A stretch of 64,000 nt of DNA, taken from NCBI GenBank assembly GCA_907163375.1, contig CAJQUW010002016.1:248001-312000 (forward strand). Direction: 5' to 3'. Below are positions 1 through 10,822 of this stretch, in pieces. The notes beneath the pieces were generated by a model that worked only from the letters and a program-made list of their open reading frames with translations, did no database searches and was not told the DNA's origin. The DNA comes from Prostheceraeus crozeri. Lineage: Eukaryota; Platyhelminthes; Polycladida; Euryleptidae. The number at the start of each line of letters is the position of its first letter. Positions within the stretch are counted from its first letter, which is position 1. A program made the position numbers and the translations under genes.

Positions 1-324
1 TTTTATATTTTTGGGCTTTACGTGCTTGCTGACAAATTACTGAACTTGTGCTAAATTACCAAGCTAGGGAGAATTATCCGTTACACTTAGTCTAAACTTA
101 TGAATCAGTAGGTGATTGGAGAAGCAATTAATTACTGCCCAAAGGCGAAAGAAAAAGAAGGCTTCAGTGCGTTGTAAAGGAGTACAAGTAGGATAATCAT
201 GGCCATTGAAGGTGTGGATACCTCAAAGACAATTGAGCAGTCCCAAGGCAATCATCGAGTCTCAGTGATGAAAAAATAGAGTGAGCGTCTGTTTTTTTTT
301 CATTTCAAGTAAGACACTTGTAGG

Positions 325-1020
325 CAGGGATGCGGAGTCCTATCACTTTTATCGGACTCCGACTCCGTGTTGCAAGTATATAAAGCCTGGTTTTTTTAAA
401 AAAACTGGTAACCTACATTATAGATCATTATAGGCTGACCTGAACCTATTTTTCGTGATCATTGCTGTATCAATTATCAATCATTTTCGACGAAAGTTTA
501 TCAAATGTCGCTTTAAGTTGGATAGATATGACTTGGTTCCTCCAATCTTGTTGATGTGTGCTTCACACGGTTTTTCTCCAGTCTCTACCAGGCAGGAAAT
601 TCCCATCCTTCTCCAAAAAAACATGAGTACACATATTTGATTTTAATATGTACTTTGGAGGAGCCATCACACACGATTAACGTGAGGGTAAGAAGTGATG
701 TTCTCAAATAAACTAATACTTCATTTTTGTCTCTGATGTGACCTTTGGTGCGTAGGTGTTATCTAGGCGAGGAGGGCTTGTCTTCTCTACTAAATCACCG
801 AGTGAAATCCTTTTTTCACTATCACGGTTCATTCCCTCAACTATTACAACCAATGCATGCAGCAGTGTCCCTGTACTTTTGCTTGACGGAGAAAGTTGAC
901 ATCAAGACAGTGACAGCTATATGCAGTGGGATAGCTAATTTGTTTGTATTATATTTCGGGTCTAGTTATAGGCAGGAGACTCCAGCAAAAATGAAAGGAC
1001 TCCGGGACTCCGCATCCCTG
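325..1020. mobile_element. hAT-type non-autonomous DNA transposon with exact 8-bp TSD
   Basis: The element begins CAGGGATGCGGAGTCC and ends with the exact reverse complement, a 16-bp perfect terminal inverted repeat. It is flanked on both sides by the same 8 bp, cttgtagg (317-324 and 1021-1028). An 8-bp duplication with a CAGGG terminus is the hAT signature. Further 'gactcc' words recur inside both ends, as expected for sub-terminal transposase-binding repeats. At 696 bp it is too short for a hAT transposase (about 600 residues), and the small open frames within show no transposase motif, so it is probably a deletion derivative or MITE mobilised in trans. The intact TSD indicates a fairly recent insertion. 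Confidence 0.92.
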
Positions 1021-1755
1021 CTTGTAGGTACACAAATCTTCCGTAATTTCTTTTAAATGTATATCGGTATTAGATAGAATGCATCACATTTTCAAATTTT
1101 GTTCCAGCCGAATTGCAACAGTTAGATTGCAAATGAGAAGTAAAATCTCGTTAAAAGAAAGATTATTGCCTCGAATTCTACAGACTAATGCGATGAGTTT
1201 CTGCTATGAGGTTGTTTAGTTTTGTAGATATCATTGGGTATTAGAACTGAGAATTGTCTTAAAACATATTTTGTGGAAGTGCTGCTAGGATAGCATCGGC
1301 AATTTTCATTGGTTGAAAAGACTGACTATAACTTCTATGATGCTGCTGTATTGTATAACCTTACGATCAATCTATATGTATGTTCATCAGCAAGCATGCC
1401 ACTAATTAAACTGAAGATTCGAATAAAGGAAAACGAATACGTGACCCAGTTCCATCGCTGGTGGAAAACACGCGACAGGATTTCGAAATTCAGTTTACTG
1501 CTTATCTGAAATCGGCTATGATGGCAATTGACTGAGGGTCATCATGGCACAGTAGAGTTGTATGACGAAACAGTGTAAGACGTCAAGTCGACACATGTAT
1601 GAACAATAACAGCTGGATAATCCTCATGTGGCTGGTTCTAATCCTATCATGTGGCGAGTGTTTCTAAGTAAAAACACGTGTGTACTTTGCATTATTGTGC
1701 ACAAAATATGAAGATTGATTCAACTTCCACTCAATGCCGTCTTTCTTCTTTTCAG

Positions 1756-2169
1756 CTTTGGAATACTAAGTTTCGAGAGAAACTCCGCAACAGACAATGG
1801 AGAACATTACCGAACAAACCTATTGGCTATTTTCGTTCAGAAATGTTTCCTCATAAGATGCACGTGATGCATGCATTTGAATGTCATATCTGTACGTATA
1901 TTCATCAAAAATATAAATCAACTCGTGTTGCAACGATTGAACATATCCGCTGTCCAATGCCTTGGCTGCTTGTCGACAGCTTAGATCAAGAGGAGGCGTT
2001 GAAAGACAGATCTCGACTTATCAAATGGTTGGAATATTATCATCACAATATTCATAGGGGGAAACTTTTATACGATCTCATAGAGAGTAATCGCTCAACG
2101 AAGGATTTCGATCATATCTGGAATGCTTATGTGCGAGATCAGTACGTGAAGCAAGGGTTGAAGCCTTGA
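1756..2169 (+). CDS. Terminal coding exon of an unidentified gene
   Basis: A 137-codon open stretch starts directly after a strong acceptor (pyrimidine-rich ttcttcttttcag, AG at 1754-1755) in phase 0 and ends at TGA 2167-2169. The reading frame continues open upstream of the acceptor, so I chose the exon start from the splice signal rather than from an ATG. The protein is rich in W, H, Y and charged residues (for example RCPMPWLLVDSLDQEEALK and HRGKLLYDLIESNR), has no signal peptide or membrane segment, and reads like a conserved soluble C-terminal domain rather than a chance frame. I do not recognise the family. Earlier exons should lie upstream, possibly outside the window. It lies on the opposite strand to, and downstream of, the rotatin exons. 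Confidence 0.62.
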   Translation, partial: LWNTKFREKLRNRQWRTLPNKPIGYFRSEMFPHKMHVMHAFECHICTYIHQKYKSTRVATIEHIRCPMPWLLVDSLDQEEALKDRSRLIKWLEYYHHNIHRGKLLYDLIESNRSTKDFDHIWNAYVRDQYVKQGLKP

Positions 2170-2472
2170 GAATGCATGATGCTCAACATATCACAAGCTA
2201 CTTGTAGACTATCATCATGTCAATCGTCTGTACTATATTATTTTTGCTATCATTCAATTTCACAACACTGTATATTTCATCTATATATTGCCTTTTTTGA
2301 CTTGCACACCAACACCAATTATGCATAAAACTATTTTCTAGATAAGACTTTTGATATACATGCCTCTCTTCAATCGAATTCGAATGCATCTACTTGTGCA
2401 AACTGATGGCCAAGCATTAAAACTTCATGTCCAATGTCTCAAACATATATGAGCAGCACCTGAGACTTACGA

Positions 2473-2478
2473 AATAAA
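2473..2478 (+). terminator. AATAAA polyadenylation signal
   Basis: Canonical AATAAA about 300 bp after the stop codon of the exon ending at 2169, with no other hexamer between. It fits a roughly 0.3-kb 3' UTR for that gene. The sequence between (2170-2472) holds no other feature that I can see. Confidence 0.5.
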
Positions 2479-2567
2479 GACTTTTGTATTAGGTACACTC
2501 TTAATTCTGAGTGCGCTTAACCTAAAGGTAAGGACTTTGAAGCATGAGGTTGGTCTAATCAATTTGA

Positions 2568-2816
2568 GTACACAAAATATCGCCGTCACTTTGATGGAAT
2601 TTTATTTAATTTCGTTTCTACCTGCATGACGTCATGTCAGTGGCTTATAGATCTCTGTGTCTCTATTGATGAAGTATTCGTTGTGTTTGTGACATTCTGT
2701 GTATCACTGTTCTGTCTTTGACATTCCGGCTGTAATCCTCATGAAGAGAGGCCGCGAAAGCGCTCAGGAGTCTACCAAATAAAATTCCATCAAAATGACG
2801 GCGATATTTTGTGTAC
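2568..2816. mobile_element. 249-bp MITE with 40-bp TIRs, TTAA-like flanks
   Basis: The two ends are inverted copies over about 40 bp with a single mismatch (GTACACAAAATATCGCCGTC outward, continuing through a 'gatggaattttattt' block). The flanks are TTGA on the left (2564-2567) and TTAA on the right (2817-2820), so a TTAA target with one substitution is likely. This points to a piggyBac- or Kolobok-type non-autonomous element. The middle contains a palindromic CRE-like catgacgtcatg. There is no transposase coding capacity. Confidence 0.75.
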
Positions 2817-3274
2817 TTAAAAGGGTAAGGAAATGGGAAAAATAGAAAAACTCAGCCACATAGAAGAAAGGCGCTCTCATAATGCTTCATAAAATAAAAA
2901 GGAATATTTTTGGGTCCTGCGTGAACTTGACTTAACGTTCGAGTCAGTCTGATCGAGAACTCAACTAGGTTCGAAGTTCGATAATTATCGCTCAAATACT
3001 CGAACGACATGACATGATGCTAGTGTAGAGTTTTCGAGTTTTTTGTCAAAAGTAATTCGAATTTGATCTTTCATTCATATCATTTGGTAATTTGGTTACC
3101 GAATATACAGCATTTCCGACCAGACAGACCCTTGTACTGATAGAATACAGTGAATCTTATGTATTAATTGATGCTGTGCAATAGTAGCAATCGCTTTTCG
3201 CAACCGTCAATACAAAATTTTGTGTCAAACCTGATATCAAAAGCAATCGCTATGACGCATTTTATAGGAAGCTA

Positions 3275-3697
3275 GGTACTTCTATTCTTCCCCCCCCCCA
3301 CATTTCTGTTGTTGACACCCGGTAGTGTTGCATCGTCAACAATCTTCTCTTGCTCCAACGGGAGCAAGTCTCACTAACGTCCCATAGTGTTGAATGTGTG
3401 AAACTCCTCTTATCTGACTTGTAGAACAATTACAGCCTCAGAATTAGACAACTACTCGTCATTTGTCTGTAGATAACAATCACACGAAGTTAATGATCAC
3501 AGCTGTACCTAGTATTCTAACTGAGTATCCAAGGGACCAATCCTTCGTCCTAGGGTTCAAGTAAGACTTCTCAGTCGTGTTGTAGTGTCGTTCAGTGACA
3601 GATGAAGTCTATTCTAAACCCAATGTGACTAACTTTTCCGAAATTTGATGATTTTGGAAAACTTGAAAAATGTGGGGGGGGGAAGAATAGAAGTACC
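3275..3697. mobile_element. 423-bp DNA element with C-run/G-run TIRs and 8-bp TSD
   Basis: The left end reads GGTACTTCTATTCTTC followed by ten C and ACATTT. The right end is the inverted copy with nine G. Both sides carry the identical 8-bp direct repeat ggaagcta (3267-3274, 3698-3705). An 8-bp TSD fits hAT, P or Merlin, but the GG terminus is not the usual hAT CA, so the superfamily is open. There is no coding capacity. The homopolymer within each TIR is unusual and would form a G/C-rich clamp in the extruded hairpin. Confidence 0.88.
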
Positions 3698-4743
3698 GGA
3701 AGCTATGATAGACGTCATTTTTTTTACTAAGGTTTGACAGAAAAATTATAATCGATACATTTGTAATCGAAACATACATATTACACAATCAATTCTCGTG
3801 GAACTGAATCAATTAAGTGAGAAATGATTGATCACTTATCACTTTATCTACGAAAATGTAATGCATGCACCTGCTTTATGATCTTCAGAAAATATGTCAT
3901 GAATATTTGAATAAGCATTCATTTCTCAAATCAAGATAAGCGACAAATGCAATTGTTTGACCACAAAAAACTACTGATTAAATGTTTTGCAATCCAGTGG
4001 TATTTGTCTGCAGTCATAAAGCAGGCTGTCTTTAATCAATGCGTTGCACCAGTAATAGAAGACGATTATAGTTATATATAAAGGTAATACCACAGAATTA
4101 AATATTCTGTTTATCAACTTCGGTTTGCTAGAAGTGTGATTAATACGAAATCGCCGGCACATCGAGGAACCTATTAAGTGGGCAAAAAGGAATTCCTAAT
4201 ACCTTACAGAGATAGGAAAAAAAGTCGTGCGTCGCCTGCGGATTACTGTGAGTTCCAGCAAAGTGCCTCGATTGCCACAATTCCTTCATATTCGAAGAAT
4301 TCAGATCATTGCGCACAAGCTTTCTCCATAATGTTGGCCTTTCCATTCATTATTAAAAAAAAGTAGCAGGCGCACGAAAATTAGTTCACTTGACGATTTC
4401 ACATCCTCTCCTCAGCATTTCTCATTGTATAGTGCATAGATTGAATCGAAGCCAGACATCGATGTGTTTTGGTGTGAGCGAAGTGATATCACAGCACGCA
4501 CGCATCTCTCACTGGCTCTGGTGTCCTCTGCTGACAGCTTATTGTTTGCCATGTCCAATAGCAAGGGATACACGAATTATCCATTCGAGAAGGAGCAAGT
4601 TGTCTAATTCTGTGAAGTGCCATTCAATGTTGAGGTATAACTCTTCCTTTCTAGGAAACCGAAGCGCATGCAGATGAATCTAATTCTGTGGGTAATACAG
4701 GACGACAACATCAGCTCCATGGCAAGTTGATAATAAAACTTAC

Positions 4744-4931
4744 TTTGCTTAAAACTGATAGCAAACTCAGCACGGTTTCTTCTTCTGATACCTGCTCTCG
4801 ATTGAACCATTCCAGCAAGTTCAACATCAATTCTCGGTTATTTGAAATGTCTTCTATGGTAATCAGATCACGCTCTAATTTGTTGACAATACTTTTCAAA
4901 GTTCGGCAACGAATTTCTTGCAGAGGATGGC
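4744..4931 (-). CDS. rttn: Rotatin exon 2 (N-terminal armadillo/HEAT-like region)
   Basis: On the minus strand the exon lies between an acceptor (ttttcag just above 4931) and a consensus donor GTAAGT (4743-4738). It supplies 2 bases of a split Gly codon plus 62 codons, phase 1 in and phase 0 out. The translation contains HPLQEIRCRTLKSIVNKLE, then LLEWFN, then EEETVLSLLSVLSK. These match the order and spacing of the vertebrate rotatin N-terminus as I remember it (GH.L.EIR.RALKSI, LLEWFN, EEVLNLLSRLVK). Rotatin (Drosophila Ana3) is a large helical-repeat protein of centrioles and basal bodies, needed for centriole elongation and ciliary function. Only the first about 79 residues of an approximately 2000-residue protein are accounted for. 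The assignment rests on recalled family sequence, not on a search. Confidence 0.82.
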
Positions 4932-6864
4932 CTGAAAATTATTGAAATTCTATCAATGAGTTTAAATGGAGATGAAAATGAGGTAATTCGCAATTTAGTG
5001 ATGAAAAAGATTCACCCAAATGATTGACATGCCTGAAAGATTGCAATGAGCATTAGCGCAATTTTTGGCCTTGATATAGGCAATTCGAAGTTACTTGAAA
5101 TAGTAAGATATAAATACAACTTAGACAGCAATCGAAATGATGTATGAAATTGTCCGTCAAATTTCCTTGGTGCACTCTGTATCATCGGGAGAGGAATCAG
5201 GAAGCATTACATGTAAATCCCTCGGGGAATGTTCTTACTGCGGTGCACTTTTACAATACTTTTCGCGAGACTATTCGTGTTCAATTCTATCAAAACATTC
5301 TGTTCCCTTCCAGATTTCCACTAACTTCCACGTAGGTAATGCGATTTCTCATGAATTGCACACTAACAGCTGCCCCAAATAAATGGTCTTGCTCGTTGGA
5401 AATCAATCAAACAATAGATTGCAGGATAAGGTAGATAAAAGTACATATTTTCTGTACATAGAAGTTACTGATTTATCTATATCGTACATGGTTCACTGCT
5501 TCCCCTCTTGTCGCAAATGTTCGTCCTGGTTTCCGATCTTCTATTTTAGCATAGCCATCTGCCACATGATACTTTCGCCACATTGTGTCGATTGTATGCA
5601 TTAGTACTCGAAAGACAGTCGCTCGATATCCGACGACAAATTCAACGCTCTGAACCTTTTTAAGTGTTGCGTTATCCACAAGTGGAACAGGTATGTCAAC
5701 AGGGTAGCAGGTGATGACTCAAGAATTTTCTTTTTAAAGAATCTCTGACTTAACCACTGTCCTATAATTATGACAGTTCGACTGTTTCAGACTGTCCGAC
5801 ATGCCTTCATTCCACTTCTTTATCACTGATGTCCCCTTAATATCATTAATAGTCACAAAGATTGCAGATAGCCAATTCACCTGGGCCAATAGAAACAAGT
5901 TCTCAGACTTGAATACTTTAAATAGGTCTACCAAATTCCTTAGCTCGTCAGTACGGCTCGGAAAGGTCTTAACTAGTTAGTATTACCTAGAATAGCTGGA
6001 CAAGCTGGTTTGTGCAACAAGTCACTCTAAATGCAACTTATAAAACTAAAAACATGCCACTCGAAAAAGATGCGGATGATACATTCATAGGGAGCAAAGA
6101 ACGACAGTTAGGAAATTTTGAGCTTCAGGTGTGTTTTTGGGGTTATTTGTACATTCAACAGGCCCGGGCGAACTGACACTCTGCAATCTCTTTTACATAT
6201 TTGCGTTTATTGTATTTATATCACATGCACCGATTGAATGAAAGTATAACCACAGACCTGATCTAACTAAATTAGCATCATTTAATTTAATCCAATCACC
6301 TATTAACTGTTCAAGTCAGCGACAATCCCGACATCCCGGGTGAACTAGCGCTTTAGATTTGTAATAGTGACCAAGATCATATTAGCGACATAATAATTAT
6401 ATCAATCGATCACTTTCTAGTCGACATGAGCTCGCAAAACGGTGAAAGATAAACTCTGAGTGACAACAGGAGCTAGATCTCCTGACAATTTCCCCGAAAT
6501 AGCATACATTAGTAATAAACTCATGAGTCATGACTATGAGTCATCACTAATGTTTTGTGGGCAGTTCCATAACAAACTAACATGCTCTAGTTCTGCCGCC
6601 CAATATCATGCATCAGATCACTGCACCTGTTAGGCAGGATATTTATACTAAGGCAATAAAATAATGTAGTCCCTAACCATTAGTCAGTAGAACGATCTTC
6701 GCGGGCATTTTTCAATCAACTGATGCTGAAAATGATGTGTGACCCGCAAGTCACAATCATGCACCAGGATAAATCTATCAATTATATTACGTTCTCGACT
6801 TCCATGTATACGAACCAACAAATTAACAGAAGAAAATATATTTTGATTACAAAATAACACTCAC
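4932..6864 (-). other. Rotatin intron 1
   Basis: GT..AG intron on the minus strand, beginning gtgagt and ending attttcag. The plus strand of this interval carries several short open frames (5137-5382, 5383-5604 and others), and the minus strand has one at 5473-5679 and one at 5734-5934. I see no transposon termini or known motif in them and regard them as chance. Confidence 0.7.
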
Positions 6865-6913
6865 CCAGCTTTTGTATTAACAAGTTCACGGCCGTCACTC
6901 TATCATCATCCAT
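6865..6913 (-). CDS. rttn: Rotatin exon 1 with start codon
   Basis: Minus-strand ATG at 6913-6911 (context agcaATGG, good Kozak G at +4) opens MDDDRVTAVNLLIQKL plus the first base of Gly, ending at donor G|GTGAGT (6864-6859). The split codon G|GC is completed exactly by exon 2, giving KLG-HPLQEIR, which parallels the start of vertebrate rotatin (LIRKLG-H). The matching phase, consensus donor and matching peptide across the junction together make this convincing despite its 17-residue length. The intron is 1933 bp (4932-6864). Confidence 0.8.
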
Positions 6914-7559
6914 TGCTTTGTTCTGAAAACGTGGAATGCTGAGTGAAATTTACATGTAATTAATTAATAGTTGAAGTATGCACATGATAGAAGTGAAAAT
7001 CTGAAAAGCAGACAACATCAAATAGCTTTCAACAGGGTTTACACCGAAGGAGGTTTTGAAATCAACAATTCAATTACGTATCATACATATTTTGGCAATA
7101 CCAATAAATGTTGCACTTACAGCCAATTGCCACTATAAGAAGAGCTAAAATTACTGGGAGATATCCACCATAGCACAAATTAAAATATGTATTTACATTT
7201 ATTATTTAAGAGCATTGGATTAGTCAAAATGCCATAGGGCAGGAAGACAAGTATGCCTTCAATTCACATATCAAGCAGAATGCCTGATGAAATTTTATGT
7301 GTGCCATACGCAAAAGAAGCAAATACTTTCATAGGGGGTCCAAATTCCCCCATTGAGATTAAAAAATGCGCGCTTGATATAGAAGTTCTTCTCTGATATG
7401 TTGATGTTTCTGTTGGTTGACGCTAACAGTGATGACAATAATTCCTTAGTCTATTGACTTAGAAACAGAAAGAAAGTATCATCGAGACATCCAAGAATAA
7501 AAGAAGCCATCCAAAATACTTCATTTCCAAGTATACGGGAAATGTCATGTGGTTGAAAC

Positions 7560-7860
7560 TGATATGTGATTAAAGCCAAAATTTTCACAGAAGTAATACT
7601 TGTGCTGATTATTCAACTTTAGCATTTTTTAATAAAAACATATACTTCTCGGACAATTGCGGCTTTAATCGCTTATCATTTTCAACCACAGGACGATTCC
7701 CGGATACTTGGAATATCACAAAATGCTAAAATAAAACATTATTTTGGGTAGTTTAAACTGTTAAGTTTAAGTCTGCTGATTATTTGACTTAATTTTCTTA
7801 TTTGAAAAATATAGCCTACTTTTTGGATAACTGTGGTTTTAATCGCATGTAAAAACAATC
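7560..7860. repeat. Diverged direct duplication, about 177-bp offset
   Basis: Two related stretches (about 7597-7676 and 7775-7850) share 'tgctgattatt..actt', an AT-rich middle and a 'gg.tttaatcgc' end. A nearby 'gattaaagcc' (7569) is the inverse of 'ggctttaatc'. This looks like remains of a local duplication or of a decayed MITE. The surrounding 6914-9000 otherwise shows no gene that I can support. Confidence 0.4.
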
Positions 7861-8149
7861 AAAAGGTTCGGTAAGGATATCACATCATTGTCAAGGATCT
7901 TTACTGACGTATACAAACAGTTGTTGAAAAAGGTCCGGAAGAAAAGAAGCAATCGACTCAATGGAGAAGTTAATCTTCACCAGTAACAGACGGCTAGACG
8001 AAGTAACAGTTCAATTTTTAACGTGTTCATCATCTTTTAAGATGTCAACAGTATTTTTATCAAAGCTTTCTCTCTCAAGATGAAGCAGTTAATAATGAGT
8101 TTTACTGCATTGGATTAATTAATCAACCCAACTTGTAAAGGTTAGCCGA

Positions 8150-8760
8150 TTATATGGATGTTATCCCAGCTGTGTTGAAAAGTGGATTATCGACGAAGTC
8201 AACTCCTCTTCCAATCACCAACCTCCGCTACCGAGTTTCTTGGCAAGTAACTGATGGGATCCTTTCTAAATTTACCCTATATACTATTTTTTTTACCCCT
8301 GCAGACTCTTATTTCTTGCAGAAAATAGAGCCGAAGCTGAAAGGACAGCGTTTCTGAATGATCCAGAACCGCTCTTGTGAGATCCAAAATAAATTGTCAG
8401 ACATTCATCAGCAACCTCAAAAACGTGGATTCCCATACCACCAGTCACAAACAAAATGAAACGTCATGCCGCTGCAATGCAGTTAATGAAACAAAACTGT
8501 GTAGAAAGTTTGATGGAAATGCATTTTCTTTCAAAAATGAGCTAGTCCTAACTTTTTGATGCCAAGAAAAAGAGGTACAAATTAAGATTGCACGGCTGCA
8601 CGCTTTCTCCTCCCATTCTGCAATGGACAGATTTAAGAGCTGAAGATTAACTTTCTGAAATTGCTAAATTTGCTATTGATTGGGGCTTATGTGATAGCTT
8701 TCCAGCATCCAGTCTTCCCTTTAATATTGTCGATGGTCACCACAAAGCAGTTAACTAAAA
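8150..8760 (+). pseudogene. Possible decayed coding sequence, unidentified
   Basis: Plus-strand reading between stops gives several coding-like runs, for example AERTAFLNDPEPLL near 8330 and EIAKFAIDWGLCDSFPAS near 8660, interrupted by stops. No family is recognised and no transposon ends were found around it. It may be a worn transposon or gene relic, or chance. Confidence 0.2.
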
Positions 8761-9004
8761 AATATAAGTAGGCCTATTACGAGGTTTGCGATGACAGACC
8801 TACATACAGTCGGCCTAGTGTGGAGGCACAATTTCTGTCAAACAAAAACACTGTATACAAGATCATTTGCGTGATTTGCAAGAAATGCTAATTTGGTGAA
8901 TCACACCGAATATTTCGACAACGGCTTACAGAAAACACGAAACTAATTATCAGCGTCAAACTGTATTTTGAATCGTCACGAATGTTCTTCTCAATCGACC
9001 TTAA

Positions 9005-10254
9005 AGGCGTAGTTCGGTCAATTTTAGAAACGAATTTTATCTCTGAATATTGAAGTATTGAATCACTACGACGAATTCCTGTCACTTTCCCACTTATATG
9101 TTCGTTTGTTTACCTGCAAATTCATGTCAAAGATTCATGATGACGTCAAAGCTACCAATTCACGCTTGCTGAAAATCAAACCGCCGCAAACTAGACAGGG
9201 GGTTCGCTGCGGTTGGCCGAGAGAGGAACCCTGTAGCATGCTAGCAAACAAAGCTCTGAATGGACCTAAGGTATAACTCCATTGTTCTGTCATGGATGCA
9301 TCGAAAGATAATGAAATGAAATACATGTGACTGATCACTAAGCAACCAACACATTTGCACCTCCGAAAGGCAAAATACAACAACTGATTGTTCGCTGTTG
9401 ATCAGGTGTCAGATTCAGAAATGCACATTTGCTACATTTACTGTAAGTATCTGAACTATACGATGACTACAAGAAATTTGTCGGTGCTGCAATTCAACAC
9501 AAAGTCTTTAATGAACAGAAAAATCAAACGTTAGGATAGACAAACTCGAACAGCTTGGGCTTCTCCGCTTTCTGATGAGTCGTACATCACATGGAAACCA
9601 TCAAAATCCATATCCATTTCATCGAAAAAAGTTCAGGCTCGACTCGAGAATTAGTTGATAGCTCCATCTCTGATTTAGTCTGATTTTCATTCAATTTTTC
9701 TAGAGCGTTCGTCTGTTTGCGAGAGAAATTCGTAATAAATGTGCGTCCCATTTTCAAGCATGGTGCTGCCGCCTTATTTAAGTTGAATAAGGCTGTCTGA
9801 TTTTTCAATATTCCTTCAACATTACAGATTTCCTTCAACATCCTAGATTTTTTATTTCATCTTTTTTCTTTGAAATGTTCAGAACATGCCTCGTCGATTT
9901 AAAATGAGCTCGTCAATGCCATGATACATTATTTTTTTCAGTCTTCTGTTTTTCGGAAAGCTGCAAAAGACAAAGTCCATTGATCGTCCGTTTTGTCAGC
10001 ACACATGTTTGCATAGCACTGTGCCATTTTGGAGATTTTTTTGTGTTGATCTTTTCACGCATAGCTGATTCGTCACGAATGCATGCTAATAGTGGTGCAT
10101 CAGATCATTGGCAGATGTGACGTCATCTTGTTTCCAAAAGTTGATGACTGTGGTTAACTTAGGCATCAGAAGTGCGTAAAAATTATCAAGATTGACTAGT
10201 CATGCAATGAAGAAGCCATTGAGACAAGGTTGAAAATTAGACCGAACTACACCC
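9005..10254. mobile_element. TTAA-target DNA transposon (Kolobok- or piggyBac-like), non-autonomous
   Basis: The left end AGGCGTAGTTCGGTC and the right end (inverted GGGTGTAGTTCGGTC) form diverged TIRs of roughly 24 bp, each next to TTAA (9001-9004 and 10255-10258). TTAA duplication is shared by piggyBac and Kolobok; the RGGS-type terminus fits Kolobok better. The 1250-bp body has only short open frames (9135-9383 and 9587-9841 on the minus strand) without a recognisable DDE motif. It is probably an internally deleted copy. Confidence 0.72.
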
Positions 10255-10726
10255 TTAAAAAATTCTTAGTTTAAATGATGGCTTTAGGCGGGAGGATCAT
10301 TGTGATTCGAAAAGAGGAAACAGAAAAACTCTGCTGAGACACTTTCATGCCGAATTAATTACTATTAGAAAAATCGACATGTTCGCCGACGTATCGCGTC
10401 CAGACGCTTTTTCTTGGCGACACCGATGTACAGTTAACACTTTAGTACTTCGACAAAGTTTCTTTTGTTTTTTATTTTCGAATTAAATTTGTAGGCCTGC
10501 ATAAACTTTGCTGTGTAAGCGATTGCATAAGTATACTGTGAGTAATTGAAATTATGGATACACTGGACGCACCTATACTCATGCAAGGACACGAGGACAA
10601 ACGATTCCATAGTTACACTCCGTAAATAGAAACGGCTAATTCCGATGTGAAAATCTTATAATTCATACAAATCAAATATGCATACAATATGTCATTATCA
10701 TCATTGATAGTTTCTGATGATGTTAC

Positions 10727-10822
10727 TTGAAATTCAGAGTCTACGTTTCCATTATTCTCACTATCAGCCATCAACTTTCTGATAAAGGCGATTTTCATGA
10801 GACTCTCGACTTGTTCTCTCAA
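10727..10822 (-). CDS. Possible small minus-strand exon
   Basis: On the minus strand, after a pyrimidine-rich run ending in ag (gattgtcttttgag), an open stretch reads REQVESLMKIAFIRKLMADS and continues acidic until a possible donor CAA|GTAACA. The helical, charged composition looks coding-like. No family is recognised, and neither neighbouring exons nor conservation is known. Confidence 0.22.

Noticed and set aside
455-1056. Open frames at 455-640 and 745-1056
   Set aside because: Both lie in or across the ends of the hAT MITE 325-1020 and have no transposase motif.
1309-1509. Upstream exon for the 1756-2169 gene (RIKENEYVTQFHRWWKTRDR)
   Set aside because: The only nearby GT donor (1493) gives the wrong phase for the acceptor at 1756.
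4140-4366. Candidate rotatin exon 3 in minus-strand frames here and at 4604-4740
   Set aside because: Some runs look coding-like (for example EYEGIVAIEALCWNSQ), but splice phase does not match the phase-0 exit of exon 2 and there is no recalled similarity.
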